Assembly: GCF_029626175.1 (NCBI RefSeq)
Contig: NZ_JARUBM010000002.1
Span: 3,923,001-3,987,000 of the forward strand
Source of the DNA: Micromonospora sp. WMMD1082
GTDB lineage: Bacteria; Actinomycetota; Actinomycetes; Mycobacteriales; Micromonosporaceae
Reading direction: 5' to 3'
DNA length: 64,000 bases
The translations under genes and the position numbers were made by a program. How positions within the stretch are numbered: position 1 is the first letter of the stretch; each line of letters starts with the position of its first letter. Positions 8,524-17,548 of this stretch are shown one piece after another. Under the pieces are notes generated by a model that saw only the letters and a list, made by a program, of their open reading frames with translations, was not told the DNA's origin and ran no database searches.

Positions 8524-9015
8524 TCACTTCAGGATCAGGCGGTTGGTCTGCTCGAAGACGTCCAGGTCGGCCAGGGTCTCGGGGACGCTGGCGGAGAGCG
8601 GCTGCGGCATCGCCTCGCGGTGGAAGAAGCCCGCGTCCGTGGTCTCGTCGGTGATCCTGGCCAGCTGACCGTCCCACTCCTCGACGCGGAACGCGGTGGT
8701 GAAGATCTGGTACGTGTGGCCGTACATGTTGGTGTGGGTGCGGTCCGGGCCGGTGTAGAGCGCGAAGGCGCTCACCCGCAGGGCGCGCAGGCCGGTCTCC
8801 TCGCGCACCTCCCGGACGGCACAGTCGGCGATCGACTCGCCCAGCTCCATGGCGCCCGCGGGCAGGGCCCACTGCCCGTTGTCCGAGCGGCGGATCAGCA
8901 GGACCCGTGCCGCGTTGTCGCGTACCACCGCTCGTGCGCCGACGAACATCAGCGTCCGGTCGCCGGCCAGGGCACGCAGCTGCCCGACGTACGAATCAGC
9001 CCAGGAGATGCTCAC
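8524..9015 (-). CDS. Nudix hydrolase
   Basis: 163 residues with a perfect Nudix box (G-x5-E-x7-R-E-U-x-E-E-x-G-U) at residues 54-76, within GAMELGESIADCAVREVREE. The glutamates bind Mg2+ and the enzyme cleaves nucleoside diphosphates linked to a moiety X. The N-terminal extension (SWADSYVGQLRALAGDRTLM) and the aromatic residues around YGHTYQIF resemble ADP-ribose or nucleotide-sugar hydrolases, but the substrate cannot be fixed. It ends 18 bases from the convergent DJ-1 gene. Confidence 0.9.
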   Translation of the reverse strand: MSISWADSYVGQLRALAGDRTLMFVGARAVVRDNAARVLLIRRSDNGQWALPAGAMELGESIADCAVREVREETGLRALRVSAFALYTGPDRTHTNMYGHTYQIFTTAFRVEEWDGQLARITDETTDAGFFHREAMPQPLSASVPETLADLDVFEQTNRLILK

Positions 9016-9057
9016 CCGGACAACTTACGGGGGTTCCCAACGTGTGACCGGCGACAC

Positions 9058-9063
9058 TAGCTT
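9058..9063 (+). promoter_or_regulatory. Putative -10 element for a leaderless start of the acyl-CoA ligase gene
   Basis: TAGCTT fits the TANNNT pattern and lies 7 bases before the ATG at 9071, where no ribosome site is seen. The -35 is weak. The same TAGCTT hexamer sits at the same distance before the starts at 25761 and 36169. Confidence 0.5.
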
Positions 9064-9070
9064 GTTACCC

Positions 9071-10720
9071 ATGCGTAGCACGATGATGGACGTCCCGCTC
9101 CAGGTGTCCCGGATCCTCGAACACGGCGCCACCGTGCACGGCACGGCCGAGGTGGCGACGTGGACCGGCACCGAGTCGCGCCGCAGCACGTACGCCCAGA
9201 TCGGGCGGGACGCCGCCCGGCTCGCGCACGCCCTGCGCGCCGAGTGCGGGGTGACCGGCGACGAGCGGGTCGCCACCTTCATGTGGAACAACACCGAGCA
9301 CCTGGTGGTGTACTTCGCCGTGCCCAGCATGGGCGCGGTGCTGCACACGCTGAACATCCGGCTCTTCCCCGACCAGGTCACCTACATCGCCAACCACGCC
9401 GAGGACCGGGTGGTGCTGGTCGACGCCACGCTGATCCCGCTGCTGGCGAAGTCCATCGGCGGGATGACCAGCGTGCGGCACGTGGTGGTGGTCGGCGGCG
9501 GGGATCCCGCCCCGCTGGTGGCCGCGGCCGGTGACCGGATCGCCGTACACCACTGGGACGCGCTGCTGGCCGACCGGCCGGAGGCGTACGACTGGCCCGA
9601 GGTGGACGAGCGCGACGCCGCCGCCCTCTGCTACACCTCCGGCACCACCGGCAACCCCAAGGGGGTGGCCTACTCGCACCGCTCGATCTATCTGCACTCG
9701 TTGCAGATCTGCCTGCCGGAGGGCTTCGGGCTCGGGCCCACCGACCGGGAGCTGGCCATCGTGCCGATGTTCCACGCGATGTCCTGGGGCCTGCCGTTCG
9801 CGGCCTTCCTCTCCGGCGCGTCGCTGGTGATGCCGGACCGCTTCCTCCAGGCCGCCCCGATCGCCGAGATGATCGCCGTGGAGCGGCCGACCCTGGCCGG
9901 TGCGGTGCCGACCATCTGGACCGACCTGCTGGCCCACCTGGACAGCCACGACGTGGACACCTCCTCGCTGACGGAGGTGATCGTGGGCGGTTCGGCCTGT
10001 CCGCCGTCGCTGATGCACGCCTTCGCGGAGCGGCACGACGTCGACGTGATCCACGCGTGGGGGATGACCGAGATGTCGCCGCTGGGCTCGGTGGCCCGTG
10101 TGCCTGCCGGCGCGACCGGCGAGGACGCCTGGCGCTACCGGTACACGCAGGGTCGCGTGCCCGCCGGGGTCCAGGCGCGCATCGTGGGCCCGGCGGGGCA
10201 GCCGCTGCCCGCCGACGGGACCTCCGTCGGCGAGCTTGAGGTCCGTGGGCCGTGGGTCACCGCCCGGTACGTCGGGGACGACGCGCCGGATCCGGAGAAG
10301 TTCCGCGACGGCTGGCTGCGTACGGGCGACGTGGGCACCCTGTCGGCGGACGGGTACATCACCCTCACCGACCGGGCCAAGGACGTGATCAAGTCCGGCG
10401 GGGAGTGGATCTCCTCCGTGGAGCTGGAGAACGCGCTGATGGCCCATCCGGCGGTGCTGGAAGCGTGCGTGGTGGGCGTACCGGACCAGCGCTGGGACGA
10501 GCGGCCGCTGGCCACGGTGGTGCTCCGCGAGGGTGCTTCGGCGACCCCGGAGGAGCTGCGCGAGTTCCTGGCCGGGTCGGTGGCGCGCTGGCAGTTGCCG
10601 GAGCGCTGGGCGTTCGTGGACGTGGTGCCGAAGACCAGCGTCGGCAAGTTCGACAAGAAGGTGGTGCGCTCCCGGTACGCCGGCGGTGACCTCAATGTGC
10701 GGGAACTGGCCACGCCGTAG
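9071..10720 (+). CDS. Fatty acyl-CoA synthetase (AMP-dependent ligase, long-chain type)
   Basis: 549 residues of the ANL adenylating superfamily. Motif A3, CYTSGTTGNPKGV, lies near residue 187; HAWGMTEMSPLG is motif A5; WLRTGDVG and DRAKDVIKSGGEWIS are the hinge region, and KTSVGKFDKK carries the catalytic C-terminal lysine. It activates a carboxylic acid as acyl-AMP and then acyl-CoA; the general shape (MFHAMSWGLPFAAFLSG) fits medium- or long-chain acids. ATG at 9071 has no ribosome site and appears leaderless. A strong hairpin terminator follows at 10778. Confidence 0.9.
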   Translation: MRSTMMDVPLQVSRILEHGATVHGTAEVATWTGTESRRSTYAQIGRDAARLAHALRAECGVTGDERVATFMWNNTEHLVVYFAVPSMGAVLHTLNIRLFPDQVTYIANHAEDRVVLVDATLIPLLAKSIGGMTSVRHVVVVGGGDPAPLVAAAGDRIAVHHWDALLADRPEAYDWPEVDERDAAALCYTSGTTGNPKGVAYSHRSIYLHSLQICLPEGFGLGPTDRELAIVPMFHAMSWGLPFAAFLSGASLVMPDRFLQAAPIAEMIAVERPTLAGAVPTIWTDLLAHLDSHDVDTSSLTEVIVGGSACPPSLMHAFAERHDVDVIHAWGMTEMSPLGSVARVPAGATGEDAWRYRYTQGRVPAGVQARIVGPAGQPLPADGTSVGELEVRGPWVTARYVGDDAPDPEKFRDGWLRTGDVGTLSADGYITLTDRAKDVIKSGGEWISSVELENALMAHPAVLEACVVGVPDQRWDERPLATVVLREGASATPEELREFLAGSVARWQLPERWAFVDVVPKTSVGKFDKKVVRSRYAGGDLNVRELATP

Positions 10721-10777
10721 CGTTTTCCGGCGCATCATCGCCGTAGGAGTAGTGGCTCGCACAGACCTCTCTCCGGT

Positions 10778-10814
10778 GGGCGGCCCCGGCGTTCGCACCG
10801 CGCCGGGGCCGCCC
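10778..10814. terminator. Strong GC hairpin between convergent genes
   Basis: A 14-bp perfect stem, GGGCGGCCCCGGCG at 10778-10791 with its complement at 10801-10814, encloses a 9-base loop. It lies between the ends of the acyl-CoA ligase gene and the opposing quinone reductase gene. There is no clear U-tract (GTTCCTT follows on the + strand), as is common for actinomycete terminators. Confidence 0.8.
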
Positions 10815-10902
10815 GTTCCTTGCGGGGCGACCCGCACTGCCAGTATTGCGAAAGTTGTTCGCCTCTGTCCCGCCGATGGAGAAATCTGCCCAGGTCAGAG
10901 CC

Positions 10903-11913
10903 TTACTCGCTGGCGCTGACCAGCACCTTTCCCACCACGGAGTTCTCCACCGCCTGATGCGCGGCGGCCGTTGCCGACAGCGGAAACCGGTGCAACGGCA
11001 GCCCGGCCTCCTCGCCCACCCGGATCCCGCCCTGCGCGGCGGACGCCGCGACATCCACCACCGCCTGCGCCTTGGCCGCCTTCGGCAGGGTGTAGACCAG
11101 CACGAACTGCCAGCGGGCGTTCGGTGCCATCAGCGGACGGACCGGCAGCGTCACCTCGTCGCCTCCGTTGTCGGCGTAGACGCAGACCACCCCGCCCGGG
11201 CGCAGCAGCCGTACGTCGGTGGCGGCGTTGCGCGCCGGGGAGACCTCCACGATCCCGTGCACCCCGTCGGGCGCGATCTTGTGGACCTCCTCCACCACGT
11301 CCTGCTCCCGGTAGTTGATCACCGCGGTGGCGCCGGCCGCCGCGGCCAGCTGCGCCTTCTCCGCACTGCTCACCGTGGCGATCACGCAGGCGTCGGCCCA
11401 CGCCGCGAGTTGGATCGCCGCGTTGCCCACCGCACCGGCCCCGCCCTGCACCAGCACCGTGTGATCGCTCAACGCCCCCGGACGCAGGCTGTCCGGCAGG
11501 TACTCCCCGGCGGTCAGGCAGCGGTGCGCGGTCAGGAACGGGATGCCCAGGCAGGCACCCAGCTCGAAGGATGCGTCACCGAGGCGTACCGCCTGGCGGA
11601 CCGGGACCACGGTGTACTCGGCGGCGGTGCCCCAGGGCCGCTGCCAGGCCGCCTCCCAGATCCATACCCGCTCGCCGATCAGCTCCTGGTCGACACCCTC
11701 GCCGACCGCCTCGACCACGCCGGCGCCGTCCTGGCCGGGCGTCTGCCAGCCCGCCGGCAGTGCCCGCTGGCGGCGCGACTTCCAGTCCGTCGGGTTCACC
11801 CCGGAGAACGCGACGCGCACCAGCACCTCGCCCCGCCCGGGTTCCGGCACCGGCCGGTCGACCAGCTCAAGCACCGAGGGGTCACCGGTGCGCTCGTACA
11901 CAATCGCCTTCAT
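10903..11913 (-). CDS. NADPH:quinone reductase-like zinc-independent MDR oxidoreductase
   Basis: 336 residues of the medium-chain dehydrogenase/reductase family. MKAIVYERTGDPSVLELVDR is the typical QOR start and fixes the ATG at 11913; GVNPTDWKSRRQ is the substrate-domain motif and VLVQGGAGAVGNAAIQLA the Rossmann nucleotide site. The structural zinc cysteines of alcohol dehydrogenases are absent, so it is the quinone reductase/zeta-crystallin type, reducing quinones or enones with NADPH. The upstream extension of the reading frame is not protein-like. It lies 41 bases downstream of the co-oriented HAD gene, so the two may be co-transcribed. Confidence 0.88.
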   Translation of the reverse strand: MKAIVYERTGDPSVLELVDRPVPEPGRGEVLVRVAFSGVNPTDWKSRRQRALPAGWQTPGQDGAGVVEAVGEGVDQELIGERVWIWEAAWQRPWGTAAEYTVVPVRQAVRLGDASFELGACLGIPFLTAHRCLTAGEYLPDSLRPGALSDHTVLVQGGAGAVGNAAIQLAAWADACVIATVSSAEKAQLAAAAGATAVINYREQDVVEEVHKIAPDGVHGIVEVSPARNAATDVRLLRPGGVVCVYADNGGDEVTLPVRPLMAPNARWQFVLVYTLPKAAKAQAVVDVAASAAQGGIRVGEEAGLPLHRFPLSATAAAHQAVENSVVGKVLVSASE

Positions 11914-11954
11914 GCCATCGACCGTAGGTGGGTCGCGGACCGACCGGTAGCGGT

Positions 11955-12620
11955 TCAGGCGAGCCGGTCGACGACCTCCGGCGTCAGCTCGTCGATCGAA
12001 CCCAGCACCGCCGCCGCCAACCGCTGCGCGTCCGGGTCCAGTGGGTACGACCCGTGCGGCACCGCGACCACGGCCATGCCGGCGGCGGCCGCGGACCGGA
12101 CCCCGTTGCTGGAGTCCTCCACCGCCACGCAGCGCGCCGGTGCGACGCCGAGCCGCCGGGCCACGGTGAGGTAGACGTCCGGCGCCGGCTTGCCGCGCTC
12201 GGTCTCCTCCGTCGACAGCGTGGTGCGGAACTCGCCGGTCAGGCCGGTGGCGGTCAGCGCCGCCGCGATCAGCCGGCTCGGCGACGAACTCGCCAGCCCC
12301 AGCGGCCACCGCGCGGCCAGCCGGCGCACCACCTGGTCGGACCCGTCGATCACCGGTACGCGGGCCGCGTACCGCCGGGTCATCTCCTCGACCACGTCGG
12401 CGGCGACCTGCTCGGCGGTGCGCCGCACCCCCAGCTCTCCGCTGAGGTACCGGGCCCACTCGCCGGTGCTCATCCCCATCAGCCGGCGCTGGGTGTCGTC
12501 CTGCCAGGTGCCGCCGTGGGTCGCCACGTACGCCCGGCGGACCTCCTCCCAGACCGGCTCGGAATCCACGATCACGCCGTCAAGGTCGAAGACCACCGCA
12601 TCCACCGTCACACTCCCCAT
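11955..12620 (-). CDS. HAD-superfamily phosphatase (beta-phosphoglucomutase-like)
   Basis: 221 residues. AVVFDLDGVIVDSEPVWEEV is HAD motif I with the two catalytic aspartates near the N-terminus; LGLASSSPSRLI is motif II (Ser); KPAPDVYLTVARRLG is motif III (Lys), and CVAVEDSSNGVRSAAAAGM motif IV. The helical cap between motifs I and II marks subclass I, which includes phosphoglycolate phosphatases and sugar-phosphate phosphatases. ATG at 12620 or GTG at 12611 could start it. It lies directly upstream of the quinone reductase gene. Confidence 0.88.
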   Translation of the reverse strand: MGSVTVDAVVFDLDGVIVDSEPVWEEVRRAYVATHGGTWQDDTQRRLMGMSTGEWARYLSGELGVRRTAEQVAADVVEEMTRRYAARVPVIDGSDQVVRRLAARWPLGLASSSPSRLIAAALTATGLTGEFRTTLSTEETERGKPAPDVYLTVARRLGVAPARCVAVEDSSNGVRSAAAAGMAVVAVPHGSYPLDPDAQRLAAAVLGSIDELTPEVVDRLA

Positions 12621-12663
12621 CCTTCCCCACCCGTTCCCCGCCGGAATCCCCGCCGGTTGCTGG

Positions 12664-13548
12664 TCAACTCTGCAGGGGCGGCAGGCCGATGGGGCTGTCC
12701 GGGGGGATGACCGTGTGGGCGGCGCGGGCGATCGGGTCGAGCAACTCGCGCAGCCGCTCGGTCCGCTCGGCGCCCAGCGCCCGCCAGGGGCGCGTGGCGG
12801 CGAGATCGGTGGCGTCCTCGACCGCCTGGAACTTCGCCCGCCCGTGCTCGGTCGGCTTGCCGTCGGCGTCCAGCCAGCCACGGTCGGCCAGCCGCTCGCG
12901 CGCCTGCGACCACTCCTGCTCCGACCAGCCCCGACCGAGCAGGTTGGCCGGCGGCATGTCGACCGCGACCCGCCAGGCCAGCGTCTCCACCGGGTCGAGA
13001 TCGGCGGCGACCAGCGCCGCGACGTGGCCGTCCCCGCGATGCTCGCGCAGCGTGGTGGCGGCCTGCCAGAGCCGGGCCAGCGGGTACTCGCCGCGCGGCA
13101 GGGCCGCGTTGGCCGCGCCGAGCACCCGACCGGCGGTCCCGAGCCCGTCGGTGCCCGTCCCGAGGCTGTCGGCCGCGGCCTCGAGCAGCTCGGCGGCCTC
13201 CGCGAGGTGCCGCTCGGGTAGCTCGTAGGTCAGCTCGGCGAGCGCCTGCACCGCCCCCGTCAGGCGGGACCGCAGCGCCTGGTCCGGTGTGGCCAGCTGC
13301 CACACCGCCGGCAGGGCGCGGGTCACCATGTGCGGGGCGAAGCTGTAGCACGCGGCGATCACCGGGGCCGGGCCGGTCGGCCCGAGCGGAGCGGCCCGTC
13401 CGGCGAAGTAGCCCCGCCAGTAGCCGCGCAGCCCGGCCGCCTCGTAGGCGGCGCGAGCCCGCGGGTGGAAGTAGGTGACGGCGTGTACCGGCTCGTAGTG
13501 CGTCCACATCGACCGGGCGGTCCGCCTGTCGGCGTCCACTGCCGTCAC
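12664..13548 (-). CDS. SCO6745-type conserved actinobacterial protein
   Basis: 294 residues from the GTG at 13548, chosen because GGAGGT lies five bases upstream on the coding strand. ARSMWTHYEPVHAVTYFHPR and GYWRGYFAGRAAPLG are the recognisable conserved parts of the family I know as SCO6745-like, which is restricted to actinobacteria and has no proven function. The C-terminal part (ANLLGRGWSEQEWSQARERL ... DADGKPTEHGRAKFQAVED) looks like a winged helix, so DNA binding is possible. It is co-directional with the HAD gene 43 bases downstream. Confidence 0.75.
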   Translation of the reverse strand: MTAVDADRRTARSMWTHYEPVHAVTYFHPRARAAYEAAGLRGYWRGYFAGRAAPLGPTGPAPVIAACYSFAPHMVTRALPAVWQLATPDQALRSRLTGAVQALAELTYELPERHLAEAAELLEAAADSLGTGTDGLGTAGRVLGAANAALPRGEYPLARLWQAATTLREHRGDGHVAALVAADLDPVETLAWRVAVDMPPANLLGRGWSEQEWSQARERLADRGWLDADGKPTEHGRAKFQAVEDATDLAATRPWRALGAERTERLRELLDPIARAAHTVIPPDSPIGLPPLQS

Positions 13549-13687
13549 GTGCACCTCCGTGTGCGCTCCGACCAGTGTCCCGGGCAGGGTGCCCGGGACG
13601 CTGCCGAACCTACTGCCGGTCGGTGACCGGTCGGAAGCCATCTGTGGTCAACGGCATCGATGTTCCGTGGCGGTCGGGCGACCGAAC

Positions 13688-14332
13688 TCACTCGGCGGCG
13701 AGGATGTCCACCACGAAGCGCAGCGGGCCACCCGGCCGCCCGCCCTCCCCGTCGCCGTACGCCTGCTCGGCGGGGATGTCCAGCTGCACCCGGCTGCCCA
13801 CGGTCACCCCGACGAGGCCCTTGTCCCAGCCCTCGATGACCTGCCCGACCCCGATCGGGAAGGTGGCCGGCTGTCCCCGCACCCAGGAGGAGTCGAACTC
13901 CTCGCCGTTCTCGAAGAACACGCCGACGTAGTTCGTGGTGATCGACTGGCCGGCCTCTACCTTCGGCCCGGTGCCCTCGATCAGCGGGGTCACGGTGAGC
14001 TTGGTCAGCTCGCCCTCACCGGCGGCGACGGTCGGCTTGCTGCCCAGGGCCGGGTCGGCCCCCTGCGGCAACGGGGGGGCCGGCGGCGCGCCCGGATCGG
14101 TCGGGACCTCCGCCGAGGGGGACGGGGTGCCGGCGGCCTGTTCGGGGGAGTCGTCGCCGCGCTGGCCGACGATCACGAACACGGTGATCAGCACCGCGAC
14201 CACGGCGACGCCGGCGAACGCGCCCGCCCAGGCCTGCCTGCGGCGCTTGGCCTCGGCCGCCTTCTGGGCGGCCAGCTGTTCGGCCAGTCGCCGCCCTGCC
14301 TTGCTCTCCTGCCCGCCCGCGCGCTCGCTCAC
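13688..14332 (-). CDS. Membrane-anchored FKBP-type peptidyl-prolyl isomerase
   Basis: 214 residues from the GTG at 14332. A short charged cytosolic part (SKAGRRLAEQLAAQKAAEAK) precedes one transmembrane helix at about 35-55, then a Pro/Gly-rich linker, then the FKBP domain: TTNYVGVFFENGEEFDSSW, IPAEQAYGDG and FVVDILAAE. The enzyme would catalyse prolyl isomerisation of exported proteins outside the membrane. A longer reading frame upstream is low-complexity, so the GTG is preferred. It is co-directional with Ku but 256 bases apart. Confidence 0.88.
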   Translation of the reverse strand: MSERAGGQESKAGRRLAEQLAAQKAAEAKRRRQAWAGAFAGVAVVAVLITVFVIVGQRGDDSPEQAAGTPSPSAEVPTDPGAPPAPPLPQGADPALGSKPTVAAGEGELTKLTVTPLIEGTGPKVEAGQSITTNYVGVFFENGEEFDSSWVRGQPATFPIGVGQVIEGWDKGLVGVTVGSRVQLDIPAEQAYGDGEGGRPGGPLRFVVDILAAE

Positions 14333-14476
14333 GTCCTCGACTCCCTGACTGAGAGGTGGGTGCGTCCGCCCACGGACGCCGTCGCCGACACACGCTACCC
14401 GGTAACCCACCCCCTCCCGCACCCCCACAAACCCGCCCACCCCACGCCGTCCTCACCCGCCACCGCGACACCGCGC

Positions 14477-14500
14477 CGATCTTGCTCTTACCGTCGCGGC
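14477..14500. repeat. CGATCTTG-type dispersed sequence between Ku and FKBP genes
   Basis: CGATCTTGCTCTTACCGTCG resembles the left arm of the hairpin at 38319-38388 (CGATCTTGTATTTATGGTCG). Both lie just past the 3' end of a minus-strand gene. Here no complete right arm is visible, so a terminator role is uncertain. Nothing else is seen in this 256-base gap. Confidence 0.4.
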
Positions 14501-14588
14501 ATAACATCCCAATCCCGACATCCGAACGACCACGACTGCATGATCGACAGGGCGTCGGGGGGTGGGGCCGGGGCAGGGGGTGGGGTCG

Positions 14589-15596
14589 TCAGGCGGTCTT
14601 GCGGGGGGTGGTCTTCTTGGCGGGCTTCTTCTCGGCGGTCTTCTTGGCGGGCTGGGCCTTCTTGGCGGTGGTCTTCTTCTCGGCGGTGGCCTTCTTCGCG
14701 GTGGTCTTCTTCGCGGGGGCCTTGGCCGCCTTCTTCTGGGCCGCCTTCTTCTGCTGGGCCGAGCGGGCCGACGAGATCGGGGTCGGCTCGGCGGCGCCCC
14801 CACCGGCGGGTGCCTCGCCCCGGGCGGCGCGGGCCCGGTCCACGGATGCCTTGAGCGCCGCCATCAGGTCCACCGCGGCGGCCGGGGCCTCCTCGACCTC
14901 CTCCGGCTGGACCACCTCGCGGCCCTCCACCTTCGCGTCGATGACCTCCTGCAACGCCGCACGGTAGTCGTCGGTGAACTCGTCCGGGTGGAAGTCCCCG
15001 GCCATCGAGTCGATCAGCGAGGTGGCCATCGCCAGCTCCGGCGGGCGGACCTTCAGGTCCTCGTCGAGGAAGCCGAAGTCCGGCTTACGGATCTCGTCGG
15101 GCCAGAGCATCGTGTTCAACAGCAGCACGCCGTCACGGACCCGGAGGGTGGCCAGCTGCTCCCGCTGGCGCAGCGCCACCTTGACGATCGCCACCCGCTC
15201 GGAATCGGTGAGCGCGTCCCGCAGCAGGAGGTACGGCTTTGTCGCGGTGCCTTCCGGCTCCAGGAAGTACGCCTTGTTGTAGAGGATCGGGTCGACCTGC
15301 TCGGCCGGGACGAATTCCAGCACGTCGATCGCGTGGGAGGTGCTCAACGGCAGGTCGGCGAAGTCCTCGTCGGTGAGGATGACCATCTCCCCGCCGCCGA
15401 TGTCGTAGCCCTTGGCGATGTCGTCGTAGGTGACCTCCTCGCCGCAGACCTGGCAGGTGCGCTTGTACCGGATCCGTCCGCCGTCTGACCGGTGCACCTG
15501 GTGGAACCGGATGTCCTTCTCCTCCGTAGCGGAGTAGAGCTTGACCGCGATCGAGACCAGCCCGAACGACACAGCTCCCTTCCAGATGGCCCGCAT
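14589..15596 (-). CDS. ku: Non-homologous end joining protein Ku
   Basis: 335 residues starting MRAIWKGAVSFGLVSIAVKL, the conserved start of bacterial Ku. FHQVHRSDGGRIRYKR, CQVCGEEV and DFHPDEFTDDYRAALQEVI are further hallmarks of the DNA-encircling core, which forms a homodimer on double-strand ends and recruits LigD. The last 65 residues are a Lys/Ala/Thr tail of AKK and KKT repeats, like the basic tails of some actinobacterial Ku proteins that add DNA binding. It is divergent from the LigD ligase gene, with an 87-base shared control region. Confidence 0.95.
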   Translation of the reverse strand: MRAIWKGAVSFGLVSIAVKLYSATEEKDIRFHQVHRSDGGRIRYKRTCQVCGEEVTYDDIAKGYDIGGGEMVILTDEDFADLPLSTSHAIDVLEFVPAEQVDPILYNKAYFLEPEGTATKPYLLLRDALTDSERVAIVKVALRQREQLATLRVRDGVLLLNTMLWPDEIRKPDFGFLDEDLKVRPPELAMATSLIDSMAGDFHPDEFTDDYRAALQEVIDAKVEGREVVQPEEVEEAPAAAVDLMAALKASVDRARAARGEAPAGGGAAEPTPISSARSAQQKKAAQKKAAKAPAKKTTAKKATAEKKTTAKKAQPAKKTAEKKPAKKTTPRKTA

Positions 15597-15683
15597 CCTG
15601 CGCCTCCTTCCACCCGTATCGACCATGCTTGCATCACCGGGAACGGGACGCGATACGTTCGGTTGCCAACTACAGTTCGATTC

Positions 15684-16625
15684 GTGCCCGGCGCGCCGCT
15701 CAAGCCGATGCTCGCGATGACCGGGCAGCTCCCGGCCGGCGCCGGCTGGGCGTACGAGTTCAAGTGGGACGGCGTACGCGCGCTCGCCGACATCGCCGCC
15801 GGACGGCAGCACCTCTACGCCCGCTCCGGCGTGGAGATCACCACCGCCTACCCCGAGCTGATCCCGCTCGGCGAGCAGATCGACGACGCCCTGCTCGACG
15901 GCGAGGTGGTCCTCTTCGACCAGGCCGGCCGGCCGTCGTTCACCGCCCTGGCCGAGCGGATGCACGTGCGGAACCCCGTGAAGGCGGCCCGGCTGGCGGC
16001 CACCGTCCCGGTCACGTACATGATCTTCGACCTGTTGCGGCTGCGCGGCGAGGACCTCACCGGCTGGCCGTACGCCCGGCGCCGGGAGGCCCTCGACGGC
16101 CTGGGGCTGGGCGCGGCGCGGTGGGCGGTCCCGCCGGTCTTCTTCGACGGCCCGGCCACCTACCAGGCCGCCGGTGAGCACGGCCTCGAAGGGGTGCTGG
16201 CCAAGCAGGTCGGGTCGGCCTACCGACCCGGGGTGCGCTCGCCGGACTGGGTGAAGGTCAAGCTGGAGGTGACCGGTGACTTCGTGGTCGGCGGCTGGCG
16301 GCCCGGCGCGCGGAGGATCGGCGGCCTGCTGGTCGGGGTGCCCGGCGGTGGCGGGCGGCTCGTCTACCGGGGGCGGGTCGGTGGCGGGATCGGCGCGGCA
16401 CTCGAACGGGAGCTGCTGCGCGAACTGGAGCCGCTGCGCACCGCCGCGTCACCGTTCCGCGACGACGTGCCCCGCGAGGATGCCCGGGGCGCGATCTGGG
16501 TAACCCCACAGGTGGTGGTGGAGGTCAAGTACGGCCAGCGCACCCCGGACGGGCGGCTACGGTTCCCCCGTATCCTGCGTCTGCGGCCGGACAAGCCGGC
16601 CGGGGAGGTCGATGATGCCAGCTGA
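15684..16625 (+). CDS. ligC: ATP-dependent DNA ligase, LigD ligase-domain protein
   Basis: 313 residues. YEFKWDGVR holds the adenylated lysine (Lys27), and EGVLAKQVGSAYRPGVRSPD and WVKVK are nucleotidyltransferase motifs; the C-terminal part is an OB fold. It seals nicks during end joining. It stands alone, without the polymerase or phosphoesterase domains fused in mycobacterial LigD. GTG at 15684 gives the usual family N-terminus (PLKPMLAMTG). The gene symbol is tentative, as ligC and ligD are both used for such stand-alone forms. Its end overlaps the start of the polymerase gene by 14 bases. Confidence 0.9.
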   Translation: MPGAPLKPMLAMTGQLPAGAGWAYEFKWDGVRALADIAAGRQHLYARSGVEITTAYPELIPLGEQIDDALLDGEVVLFDQAGRPSFTALAERMHVRNPVKAARLAATVPVTYMIFDLLRLRGEDLTGWPYARRREALDGLGLGAARWAVPPVFFDGPATYQAAGEHGLEGVLAKQVGSAYRPGVRSPDWVKVKLEVTGDFVVGGWRPGARRIGGLLVGVPGGGGRLVYRGRVGGGIGAALERELLRELEPLRTAASPFRDDVPREDARGAIWVTPQVVVEVKYGQRTPDGRLRFPRILRLRPDKPAGEVDDAS

Positions 16626-17526
16626 CCGGTTCCCGGTGGAGGTGCAGGGCCGCACGCTGGAACTGTCCAACCTCGACAAGGTCCTCTACCCGGCGGCCGG
16701 CTTCACCAAGGGCGAGGTGATCGACTACTACACCCGGGTCGCGCCGGTGCTGCTGCCGCACCTGCACGACCGGGCGCTGACCCGGATCCGCTACCCCAAC
16801 GGCGTCGAGGGCGGCTCGTTCTTCGAGAAGAACAGCCCCGCCGCCACGCCGTCCTGGGTACGCGTCGAGACCCTGCCGGCCCCCGGCTCCACGAAGGGGC
16901 GGGAGACCATCGACTACGTGGTCGCCGACGACCTGCCCACCCTGGTCTGGCTGGCCAACCTCGCCGCCCTGGAACTGCACACCCCGCAGTGGAAGATCGG
17001 CGCGCACCCCGACCTGATGGTGATCGACCTGGACCCGGGGGCCCCGGCGTCGCTGAAGCAGTGCTGCCAGGTGGCGCTGCTGCTGCGCGAGCGGCTGGCC
17101 GCCGACGGGTTGGACGCGTACCCGAAGACCTCCGGCAAGAAGGGCATGCAGCTCTGTTGCCCGATCTCCGGCACCCAGTCCGCCGATCTTGTGGCGGACT
17201 ACGCACGGCGGATCGCCCAGGAACTCGAACGCGACCAGCCGAAGCTGATCGTGTCGAGGATGGCGAAGAATCTGCGCCCCCGGAAGGTCTTCATCGACTG
17301 GAGCCAGAACAGCGCGGCGAAGACGACGGTGGCGCCGTACTCGCTGCGCGCCCAGCAGGTGCCGTCGGTGTCCGCGCCGCTGACCTGGGACGAGGTCGCC
17401 GCGGGCGCGGCGGGCCGGCGTCCGTCGGCGCGGCCCTACACCGCCGGCGAGGTGCTGGACCGGATCGAGGAGTACGGCGACCTGCTCGCTCCCCTCCTCG
17501 ACCCCGGCCCGGCACTCCCGGAGTAA
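16612..17526 (+). CDS. ligD: LigD-type primase-polymerase domain protein for NHEJ
   Basis: 304 residues. LELSNLDKVLYPAAGFTKGE is the conserved opening of LigD polymerase domains; the catalytic D-L-D sits at about 139-141 (VIDLDPG), and TSGKKGMQL and FIDWSQNSAAKTTVAPYSLR follow. It fills gaps with ribonucleotides or deoxynucleotides at broken ends. ATG codons at 16612 and 16615 are both possible after the GGGGAGG site. The four-gene neighbourhood (Ku, ligase, polymerase) is a split NHEJ island; no phosphoesterase domain is seen here. Confidence 0.92.
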   Translation: MMPADRFPVEVQGRTLELSNLDKVLYPAAGFTKGEVIDYYTRVAPVLLPHLHDRALTRIRYPNGVEGGSFFEKNSPAATPSWVRVETLPAPGSTKGRETIDYVVADDLPTLVWLANLAALELHTPQWKIGAHPDLMVIDLDPGAPASLKQCCQVALLLRERLAADGLDAYPKTSGKKGMQLCCPISGTQSADLVADYARRIAQELERDQPKLIVSRMAKNLRPRKVFIDWSQNSAAKTTVAPYSLRAQQVPSVSAPLTWDEVAAGAAGRRPSARPYTAGEVLDRIEEYGDLLAPLLDPGPALPE

Positions 17527-17548
17527 GCACAGCCTCTGAACCCGGCGG

